From the NCBI GenBank assembly GCA_902537325.1, contig CACBAT010000015.1:1-40377 (forward strand): 40,377 nt of DNA, in the 5' to 3' direction. Positions within the stretch are counted from its first letter, which is position 1. Each line of letters starts with the position of its first letter. The stretch is from an uncultured Alphaproteobacteria bacterium (GTDB lineage: Bacteria; Pseudomonadota; Alphaproteobacteria; HIMB59; GCA-002718135). Shown piece by piece: positions 25,962-32,365 of the stretch. The notes under the pieces are model-generated. The model ran no database searches, was not told the DNA's origin, and saw only the letters and a list, made by a program, of their open reading frames with translations. A program made the translations under genes and the position numbers.

Positions 25962-26511
25962 CGAATTACAATTAAAACTCAAAGAACAAAAAATTTTACC
26001 AATTCTTAATACTACAACTTTAAGCAATGATATTGATCGCTTAAGCAAATATTTAGAGAAGAATAAAGCTATTCGATTTATTGAAGTAACACTGAGAGAA
26101 AATCAATCTTTTGATATAGCACTAGAATTGAAAAAACATTTTACTAAACATAAATTTGGGTTGGGATCAGTTTTAACAAAAGAAGATTTTATTAAGGGTC
26201 AAGATCATAATTTTCACTTTTTAGTTTCTCCTGGAATTATTGATGAGATTTTAGAAATTAATAATTTCTCATACATTCCTGGAGCCGAAACAGTTAGTGA
26301 GTTTATACATCTTAATAAAAAAGGTTATAAAATAATTAAATTTTTTCCAGCAAATTTAAATGGAGAGCAAAAAAAATTACAATCAATTAAAAACATTCTG
26401 AAGGATATAAAATTTATTCCAACAGGTGGGGTCAATAAAGATAATATTAATAAATATCTAGATTTAAAAAATGTTTTATGTGTTGGAACGTCAAATTTCG
26501 AAGAGTTTTAA
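25951..26511 (+). CDS. eda: 2-keto-3-deoxy-6-phosphogluconate (KDPG) aldolase family protein
   Basis: Class I aldolase cleaving KDPG to pyruvate and glyceraldehyde 3-phosphate. In 186-residue numbering: FIEVTLRE (43-50; Glu45, Arg49), GLGSVL (70-75), LVSPG (91-95), IPGAETVSEF (109-118), the Schiff-base Lys130 in KFFPA, and the phosphate-binding PTGGV (157-161). It is about 25 residues shorter than E. coli Eda, ending soon after the VGTS strand. The ATG at 25951 overlaps the kinase gene by 11 bases; a TTG at 25948 is a less likely start. It might also cleave non-phosphorylated 2-keto-3-deoxyfuconate, which the operon would need, but this is inference. Confidence 0.88.
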   Translation: MLNSELQLKLKEQKILPILNTTTLSNDIDRLSKYLEKNKAIRFIEVTLRENQSFDIALELKKHFTKHKFGLGSVLTKEDFIKGQDHNFHFLVSPGIIDEILEINNFSYIPGAETVSEFIHLNKKGYKIIKFFPANLNGEQKKLQSIKNILKDIKFIPTGGVNKDNINKYLDLKNVLCVGTSNFEEF

Positions 26512-27446
26512 TTTACTTTTGTCATAGTACAAAGCATTTCAAAGCCAATCGTTGCTCCTACTAATGAAGTCATATTATTTACATCAAATGGTGGTGATAC
26601 CTCTACAACATCACCTCCTACAAAATTGATTTTGTTTAGTGCTCTTATAATAGTTTGTGCCTCTCTCACATTAAAGCCTCCAACTTCAGGAGTTCCAGTA
26701 CCTGGTGCAAAAGTTGGGTCTATTCCATCAATATCAAATGTAAAGTAAGTATCTGTAGTAGCTAGAATTTCATAAATTTTTTCAACACATTTATTAAATC
26801 CCATATCATAATAATCATCTATAGTAATAATAGTTACACCTTGTTCTCTAGCCCAACTCAAATCTTCAGGATCATATAATGCCCCACGAAGACCAAGGAT
26901 TACGTATTTTTTTGGATCTATTAGATTTTCTTCTATAGCTCTTCTAAATGGTGTGCCGTGAGTATATTTAAATCCTCCAAAATAAGTGTCCCAAGTATCA
27001 GAATGAGAATCAAACTGAAATAAACCTACTGGTTTTTCTTTAGCTATACCTCTAAGAATTGGTAGGCTGATTAAATGATCACCTCCAAATGATAATGGTA
27101 TTGTTTTGGAATTATAAATATTTGAGTAAAATTTTTCTATTTTATCCAAACTATCAATTAAGTCCGCTGGATTTACAGGACAATCACCAATATCTGCAAT
27201 ATTAAATTTATCATAAGGGCTCTTAAGTGAAACGGGGTGATAAAGTCTTACAAGTGACGATGCATTTCTAATTTCTCTTGGCCCGTGTCTGGCTCCAGGT
27301 CTATTAGTAGTTCCGCCATCCCATGGTACACCTGCAATACAGTAGTCTAATTTATTTAAATCTTTCACCACAGGTAAACGAAAAAAAGTAGCAACATCAG
27401 CAAAGCGAGGAATTTCCATACTAGATAGAGGTTTAATTTGAGTCAT
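26508..27446 (-). CDS. speB: Agmatinase/ureohydrolase family protein
   Basis: 312-residue binuclear manganese ureohydrolase. Metal ligands are present: GGDH (His124), FDSHSD (Asp146, His148, Asp150) and FDIDGIDP (Asp238, Asp240), followed by APGTGTPEVGG. The first aspartate motif reads DSH rather than the common DAH, a mild change. The family removes urea from agmatine, guanidinobutyrate, guanidinopropionate or similar guanidines; the sequence does not single one out. Its stop codon overlaps that of the aldolase gene facing it by 4 bases. It is divergent from the peroxiredoxin gene across 48 bases. Confidence 0.88.
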   Translation of the reverse strand: MTQIKPLSSMEIPRFADVATFFRLPVVKDLNKLDYCIAGVPWDGGTTNRPGARHGPREIRNASSLVRLYHPVSLKSPYDKFNIADIGDCPVNPADLIDSLDKIEKFYSNIYNSKTIPLSFGGDHLISLPILRGIAKEKPVGLFQFDSHSDTWDTYFGGFKYTHGTPFRRAIEENLIDPKKYVILGLRGALYDPEDLSWAREQGVTIITIDDYYDMGFNKCVEKIYEILATTDTYFTFDIDGIDPTFAPGTGTPEVGGFNVREAQTIIRALNKINFVGGDVVEVSPPFDVNNMTSLVGATIGFEMLCTMTKVN

Positions 27447-27494
27447 AAAAGTATCTTATGGTATATAGAGTTAGATTATACAAGACAAATTAGT

Positions 27495-28037
27495 ATGGAT
27501 TATAGCAAATTTCCTAAACCGCAAAATGATGGAAAAGCTGATCATCTTTTAAATAAGTTTTTGCCAGATATTTCTCTTAAAAATCAACAGGGAAATCTAT
27601 TAAAAATAAAAAGATCTGACACTTTTCGTTTAATTTTATATTTTTATCCTATGACAGGCAATCCCAATGAAAGTTTACCTAAAAATTGGAATCAAACACC
27701 AGGAGCCATTGGGTGTACTGTGGAGACCTGTAGTTTTAGAGATAACTATGAAGAATTAATCAAACTAAATGCGCTGCCCATAGGAATATCGACTCAAACA
27801 ATAGATTATATTAAGGAAATGACAGATAGATTAGTAATTCCTTATGATGTTTTAAGTGATTCAGAACATATTTTGCTCAATTCATTAAAAATGCCGCATT
27901 TTGAAATTGAAAACAAAATTTATTTTAAAAGATTAACTCTTATTGTGGAAAAAAATATTGTTAAAAAAATATTCTACCCTATTTTTCCTCCTAACAAACA
28001 TATAAAGGAAGTTCTACAATGGCTAAACGCAAACTAA
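27495..28037 (+). CDS. Peroxiredoxin (BCP-like, with Cys-x4-Cys)
   Basis: 180-residue thioredoxin-fold peroxidase that reduces peroxides with thiols. The active-site segment is LILYFYPMTGNP (46-57) followed after a short insert by GAIGCTVETCSFRD (70-83), where Cys74 is the peroxidatic residue and Cys79 the probable resolving one. The insert between the YPMTG strand and the cysteine marks a distinct bacterial/plant-type peroxiredoxin group. The frame continues upstream through a TTG at 27438, but that overlaps the agmatinase start; the ATG at 27495 gives the expected N-terminus. The end overlaps the next gene by 19 bases. Confidence 0.82.
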   Translation: MDYSKFPKPQNDGKADHLLNKFLPDISLKNQQGNLLKIKRSDTFRLILYFYPMTGNPNESLPKNWNQTPGAIGCTVETCSFRDNYEELIKLNALPIGISTQTIDYIKEMTDRLVIPYDVLSDSEHILLNSLKMPHFEIENKIYFKRLTLIVEKNIVKKIFYPIFPPNKHIKEVLQWLNAN

Positions 28038-28354
28038 CTATTTTTTTATTTTCTGTATTTTTGTTTTTTTCTAATCTATCAATAGCTAATCCAAATATAG
28101 ATCAATGGTTAGAGTCAGAGAAATCTTATAAAGATCTCATTAATGAAGGATTTGAAGTAAAAAGCTACGCTATAAGTGACATAGAGGTTGGAAATGATTT
28201 AACAATAATCTTATTTGTTACAGTTCTCCAAAAGGATAACGAGTTATATGAGTGTCAGGAATATCAAACTATAGATAAAAATGTTGAGACTTTAGATATG
28301 AACTTAATTTGTAAAGAATTAGTTCAACCTTATGAAAGAGGTATAGGAACTTAG
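28019..28354 (+). CDS. Small exported protein of unknown function
   Basis: 111 residues, not recognised. Residues 1-24 form a clear Sec signal peptide (MAKRK, a hydrophobic Phe/Leu core, cleavage near SIA-NP). The mature part of about 87 residues is acidic, with two cysteines (in YECQEY and LICKEL) that could form a disulfide and a predicted beta-rich middle. AAGGA at 28005-28009 is well placed for this ATG, supporting the start although it lies inside the last codons of the peroxiredoxin gene. The overlap suggests co-translation. The stop overlaps that of the facing NUDIX gene by 4 bases. Confidence 0.7.
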   Translation: MAKRKLTIFLFSVFLFFSNLSIANPNIDQWLESEKSYKDLINEGFEVKSYAISDIEVGNDLTIILFVTVLQKDNELYECQEYQTIDKNVETLDMNLICKELVQPYERGIGT

Positions 28355-28932
28355 GTTCTTTCAATGTTTAAAAAAAACCATTGTAATGCTATTAATGTAA
28401 GTCCATTTAAGATTTCTTTTTTATTCATCTTCGTTTTTATCTCATCAAAACTATAACTTTTAACTAATATATCCTCATTTTCATTCTCTAGACCTCTTAT
28501 AATTTCTTTATCTGGAGCAATTACCTCACCTAAAAAAAGATTATAAAAAGATTCGGATGATCCTGGAGCAGGAAAGTAACCTTGTATAGATGTAAGATTG
28601 CTTACTACACATCCAGTTTCTTCCAAGCATTCTCTCTTTGCTGTATCTTCTGGAGTTTCACCAGGGTCAATTATTCCGGCAACTATTTCATCTAGATAAT
28701 TCTCATTATCCTTAGAAATTGTCCCTGGTCTGAACTGTTGAATTAAAACAATTTTATTATTTATAGGGTCATATGGTAAGACTGCAGATACTTGTGCACC
28801 ACCAAATAACTCCCTTTTTATTTCATTACTCCAGTCTCCATTATATTTTTTGTATTTAAGAGTAACCTCATTCATTTTAAAGAAACCGTTGTGAATATTC
28901 TTTTTATCTATAATTTTAAATTTTGGGCTCAT
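28351..28932 (-). CDS. NUDIX hydrolase (ADP-ribose pyrophosphatase-like)
   Basis: 193-residue NUDIX enzyme. The Nudix box is complete at 86-108: Gly86, Glu92, then Arg100-Glu101, Glu104-Glu105 and Gly107. The upstream LIQQFRPG segment (63-70) and the downstream PAPGSSESF motif are typical of the ADP-ribose/nucleoside-diphosphate-sugar pyrophosphatase branch (NudF). It probably hydrolyses ADP-ribose or a related nucleotide sugar in the cytoplasm. It is divergent from msrA across 40 bases; no Shine-Dalgarno is evident. Confidence 0.88.
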   Translation of the reverse strand: MSPKFKIIDKKNIHNGFFKMNEVTLKYKKYNGDWSNEIKRELFGGAQVSAVLPYDPINNKIVLIQQFRPGTISKDNENYLDEIVAGIIDPGETPEDTAKRECLEETGCVVSNLTSIQGYFPAPGSSESFYNLFLGEVIAPDKEIIRGLENENEDILVKSYSFDEIKTKMNKKEILNGLTLIALQWFFLNIERT

Positions 28933-28937
28933 AAAAA

Positions 28938-28965
28938 TTGATATATTTTATATTACATATATATT
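28938..28965 (+). promoter_or_regulatory. Candidate promoter of msrA giving a leaderless transcript
   Basis: TTGATA (28938-28943), 16-base spacer, TATATT (28960-28965). Transcription would be expected near 28972, one base before the msrA ATG at 28973. No Shine-Dalgarno is present, so a leaderless mRNA fits both observations. AT-rich background makes chance matches possible. Confidence 0.45.
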
Positions 28966-28972
28966 TATAAAT

Positions 28973-29434
28973 ATGGAAAAAGCATTATTTGGTGCTGGTT
29001 GTTTCTGGGGTGTGGAAGAAACATTTTGTAAAACTCCAGGTGTAATAAATACCTTAGTTGGTTATTCTGGAGGCGATACTATTAACCCTTCTTATGAAAG
29101 TGTTTGCCAAGGAAGTACAAATCATACTGAGGTTGTTTTAATTGAATTTGATAATTCTAAAATATCTTATGAAGATCTTTTGATGGTTTTCTGGAAGTGT
29201 CATGATCCTACAACTTTAAATAGACAAGGTCCCGACATTGGATCACAATATAGATCAGCGATATATTATTATAACGAAGATCAAAAAAATAAATCTATTC
29301 ATTCCAAAAACGAATATGCTAAAAGTGCTGGATTAAATATTGTTACTGAAATATCAGAAGCTAAGGAATTCTATAAAGCTGAAGAATATCATCAAAAATA
29401 TATCCAAAAAACAGGTTTACACTGCGCTATATAG
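28973..29434 (+). CDS. msrA: Peptide-methionine (S)-S-oxide reductase
   Basis: Repairs oxidised methionine in proteins. The 153-residue protein begins almost at the catalytic motif GAGCFWGVEETF (Cys10), followed by VGYSGG, NHTEVV, the HDPTTLNRQGPDIGSQYRSA segment and KAEEYHQKY near the end; Cys151 in the last residues may be the resolving cysteine. This is the compact form of the family. The gene has its own apparent promoter and no leader. A small membrane-protein gene follows 20 bases later. Confidence 0.93.
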   Translation: MEKALFGAGCFWGVEETFCKTPGVINTLVGYSGGDTINPSYESVCQGSTNHTEVVLIEFDNSKISYEDLLMVFWKCHDPTTLNRQGPDIGSQYRSAIYYYNEDQKNKSIHSKNEYAKSAGLNIVTEISEAKEFYKAEEYHQKYIQKTGLHCAI

Positions 29435-29454
29435 ATTAATTCTTTAGGTAACTG

Positions 29455-29637
29455 ATGTCTGTCGATTTTTATTACGCATTTTTAACAGGCTGGGTAATAC
29501 TTTTATTATTTTGGAGTACTATTGTTTTCTTTATATATCTGAGAAAACCTCCTAAATCCAAATTAACTAAAAGTTTTATAATCAAATCCTATCTGTTTTT
29601 TTTAGCACTATTGTTTATAATTTTATTTTTTCGATAA
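29455..29637 (+). CDS. Small two-helix membrane protein, unknown
   Basis: 60 residues with two hydrophobic helices (about 8-28 and 43-59) joined by a basic loop (RKPPKSKLTK). The charge pattern predicts a cytoplasmic loop with both ends outward. No family recognised. A weak AGG lies a few bases before the ATG. It is in the same direction as msrA and close behind it. The hydrophobic/basic arrangement is more ordered than a random AT-rich frame would give, but the short length keeps confidence moderate. Confidence 0.5.
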   Translation: MSVDFYYAFLTGWVILLLFWSTIVFFIYLRKPPKSKLTKSFIIKSYLFFLALLFIILFFR

Positions 29638-29706
29638 ACCGATTCGTTTTTCTTATAAATTATGTATCAACATATAGTAGGTCAAATAGATTAAGATACT
29701 AACATA

Positions 29707-29734
29707 TTGATAATTAACAACTTTTTTATATTTT
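29707..29734 (+). promoter_or_regulatory. Candidate promoter of the GcrA-domain gene
   Basis: TTGATA (29707-29712), 16-base spacer, TATTTT (29729-29734). A start near 29741 would give a leader of about 50 bases before the ATG at 29792. It would also exclude the in-frame ATG at 29735, which would lie upstream of the transcript start. The rest of the 154-base gap shows nothing else recognisable. Confidence 0.35.
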
Positions 29735-29791
29735 ATGTTGAATACTGGTTTTTTCATAAATATAAACTACTTCGAAATTAATAAAATTATT

Positions 29792-30016
29792 ATGTCTATA
29801 TTAAAAAACTACTTTAAACAAAACAGTGTGATGCACACTTTCTCAAGTTGCCAATGGCCAATTGGAGATCCACAAGAGAAAGATTTTCATTTTTGTGAAG
29901 CTGATACCGTTACCGGGAAGCCTTATTGTCAGAGTCACTGTGATGTTGCATATATTGACGAAAAAGAGCTTAAAAAAGAAAAAGAAGCTCAAAAAAATCG
30001 TCGCATTGCTGCTTAA
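29792..30016 (+). CDS. Stand-alone GcrA C-terminal (zinc/sigma-interacting) domain protein
   Basis: 74 residues. The core SCQWPIGDPQEKDFHFCEAD followed by GKPYCQSHCDVAY closely matches the C-terminal domain of GcrA, the alphaproteobacterial cell-cycle regulator, including the CxWPIGDP stretch and the Cys/His pattern likely to bind zinc. In Caulobacter GcrA that end contacts the housekeeping sigma factor, whereas the N-terminal helix-turn-helix binds DNA. The helix-turn-helix is absent here: only about 18 residues precede the domain. The tail is a Lys/Glu-rich helix. An earlier in-frame ATG at 29735 adds 19 residues with no resemblance to a DNA-binding domain. Domain call is firm; function is inference. 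Confidence 0.78.
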   Translation: MSILKNYFKQNSVMHTFSSCQWPIGDPQEKDFHFCEADTVTGKPYCQSHCDVAYIDEKELKKEKEAQKNRRIAA

Positions 30017-30066
30017 TTCAATCTCTACAAATTATTTTCCCATCAAATGTTAATAATTTAGAGTTA

Positions 30067-30094
30067 TTGACATAAGAGACGTTTTTCTTAAAAT
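30067..30094 (+). promoter_or_regulatory. Strong candidate promoter of the cyclopropane fatty acid synthase gene
   Basis: A perfect TTGACA (30067-30072), 16-base spacer and TAAAAT (30089-30094, five of six matches). Transcription would start at about 30101-30103, that is, at or next to the ATG (30103), making the mRNA leaderless. No Shine-Dalgarno is present. This is the best consensus promoter in the window. Confidence 0.55.
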
Positions 30095-30102
30095 AAAAAA
30101 AC

Positions 30103-31287
30103 ATGTTATTCAGTGTACTGAAAAAACTTAACTTTGATGGAACATTAGAAATCATAGATTCTAATGGCAAGACTCATAAATTTGGAAATTCAAACCCTCA
30201 CGTTTGTATAAGGCTGAAAAACAAATTTATTGAAAGAAAACTATTCTTAAACCCTAATCTGCATATAGGTGAAGCATATATGAATGAAGAGTTAGTTGTA
30301 GAAATAGGCACAATAGAAGACTTTCTTAATTTAATAACTAATTGTTACGATGACTTTATTTCTAACAACAAGTTTTATAAATTTTATGAATATTTATCTT
30401 CTATTTTCATGCCATTTCAGCAGATTAATCAACTTGTAAATTCAAAAAAAAATGTAGCACACCACTACGATATAAATGAGGATTTATATAAGTTATTCCT
30501 CGATCAGGATATGCAATATTCTTGCGCATATTTTCATAATCCAAATATTAGTTTGGACCAAGCACAGAAAGATAAAAAACAACATATAATTAAAAAGCTA
30601 CAAATTACGGAAAATATGAATGTACTTGATATTGGATGTGGTTGGGGCGGAATGGCAATTGAAATAGCAAAATCCACTGGAGCCAAAGTAAAAGGAATTA
30701 CACTTTCAGAAAATCAATTTAAGACTGCTTCTGAAAGAGCGCAGAAAGAGGGTCTGAATGACAAAGTTTCTTTTGCATTACAAGATTATAGAAATGAGAT
30801 TGAAAAATATGACCGTATAGTATCAGTTGGAATGTTTGAGCATGTTGGAGTAAAATATTTTAAAACATATTTAAGTAAAGCTAATGATATTCTAAAAGAA
30901 AATGGTGTTTTTCTTTTACATACAATTGGTCAAAGAGGCAAACCAACAGCTACAAGTCCTTGGATAAGAAAATACATTTTTCCTGGCGGTTATATTCCAT
31001 CATTATCTGAAGTAATGAATGAAACACAAAAATTAAATATAAATGTTACTGATGTTGAAGTGCTTAGACTACATTATGCTCACACACTTTCCAAATGGTA
31101 TCAAAATGTTATGAAAAATAAGGATAAAATTATAAAGATGTTTGATCAGCGTTTTTTTAGGATGTGGGAGTTTTATCTTTTGGCAAGTAAGTATTCCTTT
31201 GTCAATATGGGTAATGTTGTTTTTCAAATACAAATAGCAAAGAATATTGACAATTTGCCTCTCACAAGAAATTATATCTACAATTAA
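30103..31287 (+). CDS. cfa: Cyclopropane-fatty-acyl-phospholipid synthase family methyltransferase
   Basis: 394-residue S-adenosylmethionine-dependent enzyme that methylenates double bonds of membrane phospholipid acyl chains. The N-terminal 100 residues are the lipid-binding region of the family. HHYDINEDLYKLFLD (120-134), the QYSCAYF motif (138-144), the SAM loop VLDIGCGWGG (174-183), the GITLSENQ motif, SVGMFEHVG (catalytic Glu) and FPGGYIPS follow in the expected order. Length matches E. coli Cfa. It stands alone between a leaderless-type promoter and the MotA-like operon. A close relative acting on other lipids cannot be excluded. Confidence 0.91.
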   Translation: MLFSVLKKLNFDGTLEIIDSNGKTHKFGNSNPHVCIRLKNKFIERKLFLNPNLHIGEAYMNEELVVEIGTIEDFLNLITNCYDDFISNNKFYKFYEYLSSIFMPFQQINQLVNSKKNVAHHYDINEDLYKLFLDQDMQYSCAYFHNPNISLDQAQKDKKQHIIKKLQITENMNVLDIGCGWGGMAIEIAKSTGAKVKGITLSENQFKTASERAQKEGLNDKVSFALQDYRNEIEKYDRIVSVGMFEHVGVKYFKTYLSKANDILKENGVFLLHTIGQRGKPTATSPWIRKYIFPGGYIPSLSEVMNETQKLNINVTDVEVLRLHYAHTLSKWYQNVMKNKDKIIKMFDQRFFRMWEFYLLASKYSFVNMGNVVFQIQIAKNIDNLPLTRNYIYN

Positions 31288-31301
31288 GCTCTTTATATTT
31301 A

Positions 31302-31328
31302 TTGAATTTCAAACATAGGTGATATAAT
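31302..31328 (+). promoter_or_regulatory. Candidate promoter of the MotA-like/OmpA-like operon
   Basis: TTGAAT (31302-31307), short 15-base spacer, perfect TATAAT (31323-31328). The start point would fall near 31335, within about three bases of the ATG at 31338. No Shine-Dalgarno is seen, so this is another candidate leaderless transcript. The short spacer lowers confidence in the -35, not in the -10. Confidence 0.45.
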
Positions 31329-31337
31329 CTTTAATTT

Positions 31338-32363
31338 ATGGCACAATCACTTAATAATTATATTATTAGAGCATCAATATTTTTAATCGCTACTTTTGTT
31401 ATTGTGGTTTTATTATATCCAGTTTTACAAAATGCTTTTTTATCAAATATCTTTATTAATATTATAATCTTATTAGCCCTGTTAGTTGGAATTGTATTTA
31501 ATTTATTCCATCTCATTAATTTAAATTATAAATATATATCTTACTCAAACTTTAATATTACAAATTCTATAGAAGCATTCTCTACTTTAAGAGGGCAAGA
31601 TAAAAATATTTCTCTTGAATTGAAAAATCTTAATGGAAAATTTGTTTTTAAAAGTTCATCAATAAATAGATTGATAGAAAATTCAGACATGACTTTAATT
31701 AGCATAAGAGAAACTTCTCGTTATTTAGTTGGACTGCTTGTCTTTTTAGGACTTCTTGGAACTTTCTGGGGACTTCTTAAAACCATTGGATCTGTTGGTA
31801 GTGTTATTAGCGGCCTAGGTATAGATGATACAAATGTTGCAGGTTTTTTTAATTCTCTTAAAGATGGCTTAAATGCTCCACTTGAAGGAATGAGTATTGC
31901 ATTTAGTAGTTCATTGTTGGGTTTAGCTGGTTCTTTAATATTAGGATTACTTGATCTAAATCTTGGACAAGCGCAAAATAAATTTAGTCAATACTTTGAG
32001 AAAATAATCAATTCTAATTCATCTCCAGATTTTTCCAAAGTTGAAGATAAACCAACTGGTGAGGCAATTCAAAAAATTTATGATAACTTAGAAAATCTTT
32101 TAAATGCTTTTAAAAAATCATCTGAAAATCAAACTAAAATTTCAAAAAATTTAGATAAATTTAATGAAATACTTACTAAGATAAATTCTAACTCATCCAA
32201 TCTTGATAAACAACTATCAAATTTTTTATCTTCCCAGTTAAATACACAGTCTTCACTCATGAACTTAACAGAAGCGCTAAGTAAAAATGGAATATTAGAA
32301 GCAAAAAAAGTTAAAGAGTATTTTCAGAATATTGAAAAAGAATTAAAGAAAATTAAAAAATAA
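31338..32363 (+). CDS. MotA/TolQ/ExbB-like proton-channel family membrane protein
   Basis: 341 residues with four predicted helices: about 11-30, 38-62, 129-150 (LVGLLVFLGLLGTFWGLL) and 183-206 (GMSIAFSSSLLGLAG). The last pair matches the conserved MotA/ExbB core, including the Thr in GTFWG that lines the proton path. A cytoplasmic loop of about 65 residues separates helices 2 and 3. The C-terminal 130 residues are a Ser/Asn/Lys-rich predicted coiled coil. It is followed two bases later by a membrane-anchored OmpA-domain protein, so the two probably form a proton-driven complex acting on the cell wall. The process it drives is not known from sequence. Confidence 0.85.
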   Translation: MAQSLNNYIIRASIFLIATFVIVVLLYPVLQNAFLSNIFINIIILLALLVGIVFNLFHLINLNYKYISYSNFNITNSIEAFSTLRGQDKNISLELKNLNGKFVFKSSSINRLIENSDMTLISIRETSRYLVGLLVFLGLLGTFWGLLKTIGSVGSVISGLGIDDTNVAGFFNSLKDGLNAPLEGMSIAFSSSLLGLAGSLILGLLDLNLGQAQNKFSQYFEKIINSNSSPDFSKVEDKPTGEAIQKIYDNLENLLNAFKKSSENQTKISKNLDKFNEILTKINSNSSNLDKQLSNFLSSQLNTQSSLMNLTEALSKNGILEAKKVKEYFQNIEKELKKIKK

Positions 32364-32365
32364 TA

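Noticed and set aside
29735..29791. Earlier in-frame ATG for the GcrA-domain gene, possibly hiding an N-terminal helix-turn-helix
   Set aside because: The extra 19 residues are hydrophobic/Asn-rich with no helix-turn-helix pattern, and the ATG lies upstream of the predicted transcript start.
30030..30060. Inverted repeat AAATTATT...AATAATTT after the GcrA-domain gene, considered as a terminator
   Set aside because: All-AT stem, 15-base loop and no T run; too weak to call.
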